From: Macrocystis pyrifera
Taxonomy: Eukaryota; Sar; Phaeophyceae; Laminariales; Laminariaceae
DNA: 64,000 nucleotides
Direction of reading: 5' to 3'
Assembly: GCA_031763025.1 (NCBI GenBank)
Contig: JASSKH010000024.1
Span: forward strand, 5,857,387-5,921,386
Part shown: positions 10,840 through 21,169 of the stretch, piece by piece
Numbering within the stretch: position 1 is the stretch's first letter
Layout of the letters: the number at the start of each line of letters is the position of its first letter
Notes under the pieces: generated by a model
Database searches by the model: none
Told to the model about the DNA's origin: nothing
Seen by the model: only the letters and a program-made list of their open reading frames with translations
Translations under genes and position numbers: made by a program

Positions 10840-11640
10840 CGTCCTCCGAATATTGGGTGGCCGTTGTTGATTTTAACGTGAACTGATGTGACAATGCCTA
10901 CCGATTACCGCCCGTTCGCGCCACCTTCGAGAGCGAACGCAAGCCCGCCACAACACTCACCACTCGAGAAACCGCTACCGCATAACCATTTCGGCCGCAA
11001 CAGACATCTTGTGTGTCTCGGCCCGTCCGAACGGTTATCGTTTCGAGACACTCGATACCGCATAAATTATCTCCTCCGCAGCAGACCTCTCGCTATGTGC
11101 TGCGAGCGCTCAGCATAAAAGTAAAAAAAATACGCTCTTGCCCTGGAATGACGCGGTGTTCACGGCGAACGGCGCGCCTTCATTGCTGTCGTGGTGAAGC
11201 CATCCGATCGACGGACTCGTGCCCGCGTACGATAATATCGAAACAAAAATATTGTTGCCAAAGGCTTGAGATAAGTACGAAGGGGGTCGACAGAAGCGGA
11301 GGTTGGTTCCACGGCAGCATTGATCTGATCTGGATGGCAGACGTTGTAGTGGACTCGTCAAGCGCTTGGGGTGGCGCAAAAGGGTGGTCCGCCGGTTACC
11401 CTGCTGGCATTACGCTGGCACCTAGATGCTAATACACGCACAGCTATTAACATACTTCTGTAAGTCGTCAGACAATGACGAGTGCGTGGCTATCATCCGA
11501 GCATGTGGATGTGTATTTCACATTTCACTCATATCGTCCCAGCCGAGGCATTTTCCAAACTCAGGGAGACAATTTTCCATCCAAAGTGTACGCCTTTTTC
11601 CTACTCCGGGTCGAAGGAACGAATCGCCTGAGATATGGAC
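10840..11640. other. No supported gene
   Basis: No recognised coding or repeat signal beyond scattered short ORFs. Confidence 0.45.
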
Positions 11641-11654
11641 ACCGCGGCCGGGCA

Positions 11655-12105
11655 GCGTTTGTCACGTGCAGCCGGCCAACGTACGTATCACACGCAAAGC
11701 AAGCGGTCCAGGTGAATCAGAGTACAACTTCCTAAAACCGGCAAAACACGCTCTGTTCGTGGTCCCGACCGAAGTATCCCCCTCCTACCCGCACTATTAC
11801 TACGTGTTTGTCACGTGCAGCCGGCCAACGTACGTATCACACGCAAAGCAAGCGGTCCAGGTGAATCAGAGTACAACTTCCTCAAATCGGCAAAAACACG
11901 CTCTGTTCGTGGTCCCGACCGCAGTATCCCCCATCCTACCCGCACTATTACTACGTGTTTGTCACGCGCAGCCGGGCAACGTACGTATCACACGCAAAGC
12001 AAGCGATCGAGGTGATTCAGAGCACAACTTCCTCAAATCGGCAAATCAGGCTCTGTTCGTGATCCCGACCGAGGTATCCCCCGCCTACACGCACTACTAC
12101 TGCTG
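11655..12105. repeat. Three-unit ~150-bp tandem repeat
   Basis: Units starting at about 11,661, 11,810 and 11,961 share GTCACGTGCAGCCGG, CGTACGTATCACACGCAAAG, CTCTGTTCGTG and CCCGACCG. The spacings are 149 and 151 bp, so the frame changes at each unit although a plus-strand ORF happens to run across all three. Confidence 0.75.
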
Positions 12106-12429
12106 TGGCGACAAACTTACAACATCGCTTGCAGCGCAGATAAATTGCCCACAGCGTCTATCCCGGTTCGTCTGAACAACCAAAAATTCTCAACGAAAAA
12201 CAAGTGCACGTATATGTCATGCTGTAAAAAAAACAGCAGTGCTTTAGCTATCGACAAAACGAACGCGGGATCGTCATGTCACGTTTCCCACTCAAGGTTG
12301 ACTAAGGTTCTTCGAAAACAGGACGAGATAATCACTTGGCCGTCGCTGTCACTGTGATGACGTGGCCCGCATGCACATGCACCTGCACCTACCTATCGCT
12401 CCCTACTACTCTACTAGCCGTAGCCATGA

Positions 12430-13420
12430 AAGGTTCCCCGCCAAGACGAACTGTCAAACCACGTACTCCCTACCATCGCACAACAAGGTGCTGCAGACTG
12501 CCTATGGAAGGGTATGCGACCTGGAGTACTTCATCACAATCCCGACAGCAAATAGCCTCCTCAAATCGAGCACAAGTCCCTTCGTCTCGTAAGCTTCCTC
12601 AGCGATGGAGCAAGCCAACCCCAAGCAATGTCTGCCTGATCGGTGAAAACCCGACATGCTCCGTCCCGGCATTGTAGGGATGCGAGGGTCTATGGTCATA
12701 CGACTACGGCCATGCATGAGATCGAGTATATCTCTCCTATCGAGTACACCCCCCCGGTCTTGACTGGTCGCTGACACTCAACCGGCTATACGCCAAATGC
12801 TCATCGAAATTCGGCCCCAACTGAATGCTAACTGCTACGTGATAGCGTCCCCGAAGATGTCCCATAGACTGTCATCCCCAACTGTGTATCACACAACAAC
12901 TTGCCCGAGGCTGCCTATTTCGCGTCCCGTGCGAGTCCCTTCCTTCGAAAAGAGTTATAACCTACTGTGGCCCAAGACAATTTCAGCCGCAACATAAAAA
13001 TTTCCCCCGTCCCCGCCCCCGCCCCCGACTTGTCGCTGGCGCCTAACCGAATAAGCACCAACTACGTACGGAAACTTTAACCCCAACAGTTTACCAAGTG
13101 AGATGGTGTTCGAGGATGTCCCAAGGACTCCCTTCTCCAACGGTGTATCACATGGTAGATTGTCCGAGCATCCGCTCCATGCAAGTCTCTTCCTTTGCCA
13201 AGCTCCCCAAGGTGGAGCAAGAAAGACAACCTAGAAAAAAAAAATCCCGAATTGACTTGACGCTGGCGCTGAGGCGGCCAAACGCCAAATACGCAATGAA
13301 CTATTGTATAACCCCCGACTGCACAGATTGTGCTTGTGTGTCGGAAGAGGTGACCATCGCCGACTGTCTACCACTCCATAGCTTGTCCGGGGCTGTCTAC
13401 TATTCCTCCCATCTACAACT
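12430..13420. repeat. Old degenerate tandem repeats
   Basis: Segments around 12,440-12,600, 12,820-12,960, 13,100-13,215 and 13,350-13,420 share a loose pattern: a TGTATCAC or ATCGCACA motif, then GACTG or TTGTCCG, GCTGCCTAT or CTGTCTA, then AAGTC/AAGCT-type segments. Similarity is weak and judged by eye. Confidence 0.35.
12590..12757 (+). repeat. Poly(C)-ended dispersed repeat, inverted copy e
   Basis: Plus-oriented copy: CGGTGAAAACCCGACATGCT, GGGTCTATGGTCATACGAC, CATGCATGAGATCGAGTA, then TATCTCTCCTATCGAGTACA and a C run ending at 12,757. It gives the clearest view of element orientation and of its C-tract terminus. Confidence 0.7.
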
Positions 13421-13777
13421 ACCTTACCTCGACGGTCTTCGTAGACCTGTACATATAAAATCTACCCCAAACGCATATCAAGCAGCGTCGGAGAGACCAT
13501 CCGCGGTGAGATGAATCACCCGACGCGGATGCTTGCACGGCTGTCTGACAGCCTAGGTTTTCGGCATTCGCCCAACCACCCGGACCGCTAGAAACGCGCA
13601 TTACGCATCACTTGGTAAAATTCCCGTTCTATCCTAACACAAAAAAACGCCCTGCAGCCCATGGACACCGCCGCCGGGCAACATATATAGTGGCTTCGCG
13701 CGCGGTATCACAAAGGTACGCCAAACAAACCCACACCAACCTGGTTGCGATCCTCGCCAGCGCATACGCCACAACGC

Positions 13778-13983
13778 CTAAGCGACGCCCACCTCGCGCC
13801 GCTTGGTGTAGGACAAGATATATGCCCCGCTTGACAAGGCTTGGGCTTCAGTCGCTGTCGATACTACGGCATCGTTATAACGACACCAATCGCCGCTAGG
13901 GTCGCGAATGAACGCGGTGTAATGCCCTTGGTGCGCGGTACCACAATGGTGGACGACCGCGTGGAGGTCGTAGATGATAGGTG
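13778..13983 (-). CDS. USP terminal exon: His box
   Basis: The acceptor TTTTCACCACAG leads into PIIYDLHAVVHHCGTAHQGH, then YTAFIRDPSGDWCRYNDAVV, SSGAYILSY and a stop at 13,778-13,780. The GHYTAF histidine and the aspartate of YND are the expected catalytic His and Asp. The protein ends eight residues after the ILSY strand (TKRREVGVA), as is common in USPs with no C-terminal extension. Confidence 0.88.
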
Positions 13984-16900
13984 CTGTGGTGAAAATGAAG
14001 TGGGGGTGAGAAGCAGCGAAACGGTATATTATTGGGTCCGTCAGCGCGTAAGAGCACAACAAATTCAAATGAATGCAGTAGATGGCGTTCGGACAAGAAG
14101 TCGGTCGTGTTGTCAAGTTGCCGCTGGGTCAAGCATACACCTGTTCGTTATTTCGATCCTTGCGTGCGTGCGTGCGTAAAATTTGGCCTTTTTCGCAAAA
14201 ACAACCGCCTCCAAGATTAACTAAATGCCTTTCTTCCAGACCCTGGACGTCTACGTACGTTGGTGAGTGCAAACGGTTCGGGCTAAACCCAGTCAAACCA
14301 ACTAGACAACCAACAGCACCTCGCACTATCTTTCTAACACTCAATATGACTCAGAAATGGACGCTTCTACAGCAGCTCGGATCTGCGTGGGCATTTGACT
14401 CATTATACGTGTGTAGTCTAGTCGGTTACGTTCGCACCGCACACGGCAAGGAAGCTTAAGGTATTTTAAGGTGCCCAGTGGTTGTTCAACGGATAAAGTA
14501 GCACGGCACACAAACCTAGACAATCTCGAAAAATACGTACAGGGAGTGACTGTGAAGCACAGGATTGCTTACCAGCGAGATTTCCAGGTTTCAGGAAACG
14601 GCCAACGTTGAGTTCGGTGGGGATTTCCACCACGTACGTGAGCTTGTTCCTCATGAAGCTGGTCGGTGAGCGGAAACGACCACGGACGGCGCGCGTCGAT
14701 CGGGTCACAACGTGAATTTGAACGACTGGCATAGGTCTCCAGAAACGGGGCACAAACCAGAAGTGATTGACTACCACTGCAAACCCTGACTCGATGCACT
14801 CTGCGTGATGTGAAATTGACGAAGGGCCAATGGTTGCGATACACCAACCCGACGAGCCAGGCGAACCCGTCAACTCCAATTCCGCAACGTTAGGAGCGAA
14901 GTGCCCAAGAGCCAAACCAAACTGTAAGTATGTAACACCACCTACTTCTGTATGGAGGTATAATGTATAATGTTATTGACATGATCAGAGTGAGAAGTAA
15001 CAAGAAACATGAATGGTGTCTTGATCATTTCCGAAACATGCGATCGCCCGCAACGCAGTACACATAGGCCCAAAACGCAGCCGTCGCAAGCCCAAAACCT
15101 GTTTTTCAGTGCGTATGAGTATGAACATTGCTGGCCCGAAAAGGCGCTTCGAGTGATCAGTTCGCTTTCTCACAGCTGCGGTCCTGTACCAGAACTGCCC
15201 TAATTTTCATGGAGCGTATGCACGACATGAACAACACAGCAGCAAAGGACCCGATCACGTCAATGCAGCCCTACCTTGAAGGCACTGCGAGGCGCCAATA
15301 GCAGTCAATGATAATACAACGACATGCGAAATATCGAGGTACCAACCCGGCGGCAGTTTCATGCGCCTAGTCTCAAGCTATGGCGTGCCAATCTTGGCCC
15401 AATGGTTGGGACTTTCTCGCATGCACTTTGCCACACGTGCCGAAAAAGAGAACACGCGGCGTACATGGTGCCGACCTAGCCCTATAGCGTGTTTTTCGAT
15501 GCGCGCAGAACTCACCTGCCGTTCTCCAGAGAGTAGTGAAATCGACCAAGCTGCAGAAACAGCTGGTCGGGAGAGTGCCCTAGCTTTGTGGCTTTGGTCC
15601 TCCCTACGGAGTTTGCCTGCGGAGCGGTAGGGAAAAGGCGAAATATGTATAGTCGATTCGTGCTTGCGTGACGGAAGTGCCTCAATCGTTTTTGATGCGG
15701 AGCTCGCTTCCCCCGGTTAGTGCTTTGACGCCTCCCACCAACTAAACTGCTAAAACAAAATCTTGGTGCTACCAGACGACTGATGAAGGACGAAAATATC
15801 TGCTGCTGCACACCTGAGACATATCAGCACCTGACGACATGAACCGAATTGGTCGGGGGGTATGAGGCGTAATCCGAGACCCAGGATGAGTAGTAAAAGC
15901 GAGCTGGAAAAGAAAGGACGAAAAAAACAGAAATAAAACAGGCAGAACTACTTTCACAGGGGGGGGGGCTATCTTTAGGGAAATTCCAACTCTGAGACAT
16001 ACGTGCAACGGCCAATCGCCTCAACGGTAGCTCACCTCGCCGCATAATCCACACGAGGCCATTTTTTCGGATCCAAAAACCTGCGCTCGTGAGTGTGTGT
16101 ATCGGCAATGAGGGGAAGCCGGAAGCGTGCGGGCGTTGGTCGTTGGGGACACGGATCGTTGTTCGTGCACCTTACATCCATTTCACTGCGCTCGTACCGG
16201 CGGTCGCGTGCAACGCTGGTCTGCTTCGTTGAGGAGTGGTACAGAGGAGACGAAAAGCACCAGCCACGCCCTGGATCGCTCATTGTTCATCAACGACTCT
16301 TCTACTAATCTCGTTTGGTGACGTGTGCCGACAGGCAAACGGCGCTATACAAGGGCTGCTTTGCACAACACCTGACCAAACTTCGAGCCAAATCACGCCA
16401 CACCTTCGCAAGCAAGTCAGCAAGCTTCACGGAACGTGCTCCTCCTCCTCCTCCTCCTCCTCCTTTTCCTCCTTTTTTTCCTGCTCCCCCTCCCCCCCCC
16501 TCCTCCTTTTCCTCCTCCCCCCCCCCCCCCCTCCTCCTCTTCCCCACTTCCCTTTTTCCACCTTTCCCCCGTCCTCTTCCACCTTTTCCTTTTCCACCTT
16601 TCCCTCCCCCCCCCCCCCCCGCCCCGCCCCTTTCCTTTCCCTCCTCCTCCTCCTCCTCCTCCGCCCCCTTCTCCCCCCCCCCCCCTCCTCACCCCCTTGG
16701 CCCTTGCTAGCCCCCCCGCCTGCACCACTGGGTAATAGCTTCTCCATGGGCACGGGGAGAACCAAGAACTTGTCCTCAGGCGACGTTTTCTAAAACACAC
16801 ACGCAGATAGGTGGCGAACATCGAAAGACATTAGCTATCCGTATACTGCACGCATGAAGACACAAGGCCAAATGACATTGCTCCACTGGTGCTCATGAGA

Positions 16901-19492
16901 TTACAGCACATTGATAGGTGGGTGGTTGACTTGGATTGGATGGGGCGCCATTCGATGCAGAAAGGGGGTTATTATACCCTAGGTACGCATATTTTCCGAA
17001 TGGTGTCGTCCTTCCACTGTTTGGTGACCTCTGGGTTAAACCGGCGGTTCGTTCACGTATTGAACAGCATCATACCCGCAATTCATCTAGTGATCGACAA
17101 AAAAATGCAGCTTCATATCACGCGCATTAACCATTTATATGTCGTTATGTGTCCTAGTGTGTTGGCAGCAAAGGCGAAATATCTTGGAGGCTGAGTAGCG
17201 CAGACCTAAGAGAGGCGACACCCCCCCGCTCTACGATAGCTTACCCGCCCACAAGCGCATGTGCACTCTATGTCCAGCCTGCCCGTCATGGCTTCCACCG
17301 CCTTCTTGATTCCTTCGCCCTGCCAGTGTACAATCGCAGGGAGAGCGAGCGAGTTCAGAAAAAAGTAAGCACCCAATCGTAAAAAGCCCACAAAGGCGTA
17401 CCCGTACGTATCTCGTCCCCCCAGCGTAGGCAGGCAGACAAGTGGCGGCACGGCCGGTCCTGACAGCCCTAGGGAGGACATGCAGTACGTCGACCGCCAG
17501 AACCGAAGGGCGGCCACACTAGCATCCGCTGGCCTTGCGGTCACGAAATTGCCAAGCGCTCATGACTCGTCTGCCTCGCACACGTGACCCAAACGTCGCT
17601 CAAGCTCGTTCTTACCTCGGCCCCGTCGACGCCGGTGCCCAGCTTGTCGAGCACGGCGCCTAGGAATTCGCTAGCGTCCGCCTGCTCGTCGGCGGGGCAC
17701 TGTTCTCGAAATGATCCAGAAAACACGCAGACGGGTTGGAGGCATACTTTCAACACCGGTCAATCGTGAAGCTGGAGGGGGGAAACCGCCCGTGTTTCGG
17801 CGTTCGTTCGTTGTTTTGCAAGCGATATGCCGCGACACTCACGCTACAGTAGATGCGGAAGCCACAAGCGGGTAAAATAATTCAAGGACGAATAGCATAG
17901 GGTTCACCCCCCATGCCCGTGCTACACGACAGGTCGCGCAGCTCTCGAGGTATTTGGAACTTAGGGCGTGAACATTAGGATCTTGAAGAGGCACCACGAC
18001 ATATTTTGGAACTACACAGTGTTTTCACGTCACAAGGCTGAAAAGAGTCCTCGAACCCTTAATGTCGCAGCGACGACTTGTCCGCTATCTTGTCAACTGG
18101 TGCAAGCAACCATTCGCTTAGCGCTCGAATGTTGCCTAGTCGCTCTTGCCAAAGGCGAATATAGTGGGCGCGTATCGTTCGAAGAGTCGCTGACAGCTGA
18201 CCCCGAGCTACGACAGGGCTAGCACGATTTGGCCGAAATATCATTGTGACTGACGGCGCTCCTCCACTAAGCAACTACCCAGCATCGTTGAAATATCATT
18301 CGCGTTTTGAAGCATGTTTCGTCAGATACCCAGGTCATGGGACTTTCCATGGAGGTAAACGCACCACGTTTTTAAATCTAATTCAGTTTTTGGATGAAAA
18401 TCTAAAGCTCCTCAATCGGAAACGTCAGGTGCACCCCTACCTCAGATTCTGTAGCAGAGAGGATATAGTGGTTGACCCTGCATACTTTCTTCGGCGCGTT
18501 CTCCATGTCCTGATAAAATAAACCCGATGGTGTCACGAGAAACAAAACATGGTTTGGACAATAAGAAGGGCCAGAAAACACAGCGCTACCTATAATGCAA
18601 TAAGTTCTCGTGAGCGTCCCCAAAACGGCTGGCGGTCAGTACAATTCCGTCTACATCCCCATCGGCTTGGACAGTTCTTTCGACGTTCAGTCGGGTCTAC
18701 CTCTCTACAGATGTCGCAACAGCGATTGCAAATAACGGCGAGCGAGCAGGCTGCATATGGCCGTTTGGGTGTGGGGAGTGCTTGGCATACAGTACTATAC
18801 GCCTGTAAGGTACTATCCCGCGGTTTCCACCGACAAAAAATTAGCGTGACAGACATCCGATTGCATTCTGACCTGAAAGAGTAACCCCATTCCTGCCGCC
18901 AAGGTGACCTTCAGCGGCGGTTGCGCTTGAAACCCGGGGAAAATGGGCACATGCAAGGAAAGAGGCAGATTGGACGACCATCGGAGCACCAGCAGGCAGG
19001 CGAATAGCTACAATATCGGGAAAGAACCATCGGACGTCACAGCTTACGAAGCCAAGCGGGTTCGACATCCAGAAGAAGAGGTATACGTTCGTCGCGGTTG
19101 CGGACGCACAGTGTACTCACTACTATTATTTGCACGCGCAATAGCCCAAGCAAGCGCATTCGGTGCAGCTTGCGTCTGATATAGCGAGCGCACGAATTCG
19201 CGGAACGGACTCGCGTGTTAACCCTGGCATCGGCCCGCTGGTGGTGTATGAGAGTGATTGACGTTCTTGGGAGTCCTGTGTTTCGCCGGGACCGGTGCTC
19301 CCGTTCAAAGCGAAATGGGCGGTGCAAAAAAACGGCCATACTTCCAATATATACGTAGAGGGGGGGATGCCTCCTATTCCAACCTTACCTTTCTTGGCGA
19401 CATCTACCACAGCGTTCCAAACTTCGGGAACGCTGCGCAGCAACTGGAGCACGGAGTTCTTGGCGCACTGGATCTTCGGGTTGAAAAGCCCA
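13778..19492 (-). CDS. USP-family ubiquitin carboxyl-terminal hydrolase, multi-exon gene
   Basis: Family role: USP enzymes are cysteine proteases that cleave ubiquitin from substrates. Seven minus-strand exons carry the USP hallmarks in canonical order: Cys box (IQCAKNSVLQLL), DASEF box (DEQADASEFL), Cys-rich segment (IECTCACGR), a strand segment (EDKFLVLPVP), LFLQLGRF, VEIPTELNV and the His box with GHYTAF and YNDAVV. Three exon joins have matching phases (17616/17319, 15516/14658, 14573/13983), and reading continues to TAG at 13,778. The 16692/15616 join does not match, so an exon is probably missing there. The region between the Cys and DASEF boxes and the N-terminus are also unresolved. 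Overall conserved core is shorter than usual, as expected with missing exons. The enzyme class is secure, the exact model is not. Confidence 0.85.
14573..14658 (-). CDS. USP exon: VEIPTELNV segment
   Basis: The 86-nt exon has acceptor ACCGACCAG and donor GTAAGC. It starts by completing a Ser codon and reads FMRNKLTYVVEIPTELNVGR, then FLKPGNLA. It ends with one base that completes Ala with the last exon. Both flanking phases fit. Confidence 0.8.
15516..15616 (-). CDS. USP exon: LFLQLGRF segment
   Basis: The 101-nt exon has acceptor CTCCGCAG and donor GTGAGT. It encodes ATKLGHSPDQLFLQLGRFHY in its middle, then SLENG. This matches A-x-K-x-x-x-I-x-x-x-P-x-x-L-x-x-x-L-x-R-F of USPs. It ends two bases into a codon, which the next exon completes. 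Confidence 0.8.
16436..16710. repeat. 275-bp polypyrimidine/polypurine tract
   Basis: Almost pure C/T on the plus strand, with CCT triplets and C runs up to about 13, and therefore purine-only on the sense strand of the USP gene. It overlaps the 16692-16789 exon end and most likely forms the head of the next intron. If translated it would encode Gly/Arg/Glu/Lys low-complexity sequence. Confidence 0.9.
16692..16789 (-). CDS. USP exon: strand segment before polypurine tract
   Basis: The 98-nt exon has acceptor GTTTTAG and donor GTGAGG. It encodes KTSPEDKFLVLPVPMEKLLP, then a Gly-rich tail. It follows the Cys motif as S-x-x-E-x-F-L-x-L does in USPs. The frame stays open through the polypurine tract beyond the donor, so the exon could be longer. 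Confidence 0.6.
17245..17319 (-). CDS. USP exon: Cys-rich strand
   Basis: The 75-nt, phase-0 exon has acceptor ACTGGCAG and donor GTAAGC. It encodes GEGIKKAVEAMTGRLDIECT, then CACGR. The GRLxxxIECxC pattern corresponds to the first half of the USP fingers Cys motif. Codons join in frame with the 17616-17699 exon. Confidence 0.75.
17616..17699 (-). CDS. USP exon: DASEF box
   Basis: The 84-nt, phase-0 exon has acceptor GAGAACAG and donor GTAAGA. It encodes CPADEQADASEFLGAVLDKL, then GTGVDGAE. It matches the QQDAxEFL signature of USP enzymes, with EQADASEFL here. Confidence 0.8.
18285..18350. repeat. Dispersed GTCAGATACC repeat fragment
   Basis: The segment CATGTTTCGTCAGATACCC with GTCATGGGA downstream resembles sequence at about 29,000-29,060 and in the array at 40,925-40,980, 47,945-47,990 and 57,665-57,715. 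It is short and diverged. Confidence 0.4.
18452..18520 (-). other. Candidate extra USP-gene exon (weak)
   Basis: An acceptor TTTTATCAG precedes DMENAPKKVCRVNHY and a GTAGGG donor follows, giving a 69-nt phase-0 segment between the Cys-box and DASEF exons. The phase does not fit the Cys-box exon, which ends with one extra base, and the peptide has no USP signature. It may be spurious. Confidence 0.2.
19389..19492 (-). CDS. USP exon: Cys box
   Basis: The 104-nt exon runs from an acceptor ending GATAG to donor GTAAGG. It reads GLFNPKIQCAKNSVLQLL, then RSVPEVWNAVVDVAKK. In register with canonical GLxNxGNTCxxNSxLQ, the catalytic Cys, the Asn five residues before it and the NSVLQ helix start are kept, but the Gly-Asn preceding the Cys is Lys-Ile. 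Upstream N-terminal exons were not found. Confidence 0.75.
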
Positions 19493-19499
19493 CTATCTC

Positions 19500-20180
19500 A
19501 CATGGTGAAACGGACGCAGGGTTGGGTCGGAGCGCGGCAAGCAGACAAATATTCAGGAACGTTGGCCGAGACGTCTCACCCTCCTGGGGGGTACCGTTAC
19601 ACGTGTACAATTTCACAGAGGAACATCTGCTGGTGAATGCCCACTGGAGTCCACGTCCTAAGAAAGGCTCCCCAAGTCTGAGGTCGAAACCGTCGCAGTG
19701 CGTCCACGCCATTAAAGATCAAATACCACCATCAAGTCGCGTTTTCCGTGACGTCCAGACAGTATCGTCCAGCTGATCAGTACGTTGAAAACAAAACAAC
19801 CACCGTGTAGGCCACCCTACAACGTACAACAGAGACAGAAAACACAAAGAGCCGTGATTACTTTTTCTCTCACGTGTGCTTCCGCTGCTTGTTCGGAGAG
19901 GTTCCTCTGGATCCGTCCTGCAGAAAAAAGTACGGAGGGGAGCGACAAGGAAAACACAACCGATGCTCACTGCTTCGCCTGGGAACCCTCATCGCTGGAC
20001 GCCAGATGTGCACGCGCTCGTACGTTTTCCACAATCTGAGCAAGAGCTTCCTTCCTAGCCACTACTTGACTCAACCTCGCATGCTTGGTCGCGGTCTACC
20101 ATCCTATTCGTAGCTTGCTGCTGAGGTGATGTGTAACAAAATACCGACATTCTATACCTTTTGCATACGTAGCACACCAA
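19500..20180. other. No supported gene
   Basis: This lies upstream of the USP Cys-box exon and may include its missing 5' exons or promoter, but nothing is recognisable. Confidence 0.4.
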
Positions 20181-20182
20181 GG

Positions 20183-20470
20183 GGGGGGGTGTACTCTGAC
20201 CTAGTACCCAGCTCCATGCAAAAAAAACTATGCACCCTCACATGAGCGCAAACTGGGATGGAAGGATCTACATCGTCAGGGACACGTATCTGCCCAGGAG
20301 GGAGGCCGAGCTTTTCGAACATACATACCCCCGGTCACTACGCACGCATACAAATGTTGTCTCGACGCCGAACGATGCTCATGCATGGCCGTAGTCATAC
20401 TCGAAGTATGGCCATAGATCCCATGGGTGGGGCAAAGGCCAACCACGCCCCATCGAACATGTCCGAAATG
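20183..20470 (-). repeat. Poly(C)-ended dispersed repeat, fragments f
   Basis: GGGGGGTGTACTC at about 20,181-20,196 and CATGCATGGCCGTAGTC at about 20,381 match the element's end and core. The core here contains an extra perfect hairpin CATACTTCGAGTATG. Confidence 0.5.
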
Positions 20471-20479
20471 TTGTTGAGG

Positions 20480-21070
20480 AAATGACAACCGGTACAACGT
20501 TGGAAGGTGTTCCTACTGTACGAGGTGCGAACAAGGTATGCACCAGACACAGGAAGCATACGCGATACTGCTGAGGTGCTTTTCTTTTCATGAAACAATT
20601 TTTTAGGGGGGAGGGTGGGGAATCGCGCTTGGAAATTGCCGTTATAGTCAAATGAGGCATCAACTAATGAACGAAACTGATATTGTTTTTGTAACGGTAA
20701 AAAACAGTGGAGTTTGCTCGGTGCTTCCAAAAAGGGCAATATTTCAATCGCCAGTAAAAAGAGCACCCAAGCCAAGCGTGTGTCAGCGCTGGTGGGTGCG
20801 TGCGGTACCGTCGGCTTAAAGAGATGGTCGCCGGATGTATTGCCCTGTACAGGGTGTTGATTGACGCCTGGTAGTTTCGGACGCTGTGAAGATTGATTGG
20901 CCCCCAAACACACCGGATTGAGCATATATGTTACACCGTGTGCAGTAATGTTGCACGAACTTTGTGATCATGGGTTTCACATGGTCAACGTTTCATGCTA
21001 TCGTATGATCCTCGACTACAGTTCCCGACATGAAGTATATTGTCAAAATGAGATCAGATTTCTACTGCTG
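20480..21070. other. No supported gene; fragment of the ~480-bp repeat
   Basis: About 20,990-21,040 contains CGTATGATCCTCGACTA and GTTC-CGACATG, a diverged piece of the repeat at 22.3-25.1 kb. A minus-strand ORF at 20,395-20,925 has no domain features. Confidence 0.4.
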
Positions 21071-21076
21071 GGGAAC

Positions 21077-21168
21077 GTTATAATCAAGACCAACTACGCT
21101 TACTAAAAATACTGGAATGTATAGTTTTTCTTTATGTGACGGGTTCCGATTATTATTGTCCCCCGTAA
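21077..21168. mobile_element. Decayed MITE copy
   Basis: The right end TGTCCCCCGTAA and the internal ACTAAAAATA...GTATAGTTTTT region align with the intact MITE family. The left TIR is mutated beyond recognition and the right flank is TG instead of TA. Confidence 0.55.
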
Positions 21169-21169
21169 T

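Noticed and set aside
11426-12175. 249-codon plus-strand ORF as a real gene
   Set aside because: It is read through 149/151-bp repeats in shifting frames, so no repeated peptide is conserved.
16236-16793. 185-codon Pro/Ser/Leu-rich plus-strand ORF
   Set aside because: It is the antisense of the polypurine tract in the USP gene; homopolymer composition explains the absence of stops.
20395-20925. 176-codon minus-strand ORF
   Set aside because: It overlaps a dispersed-repeat fragment and shows no domain-like content. It could be upstream USP-gene sequence but nothing supports it.
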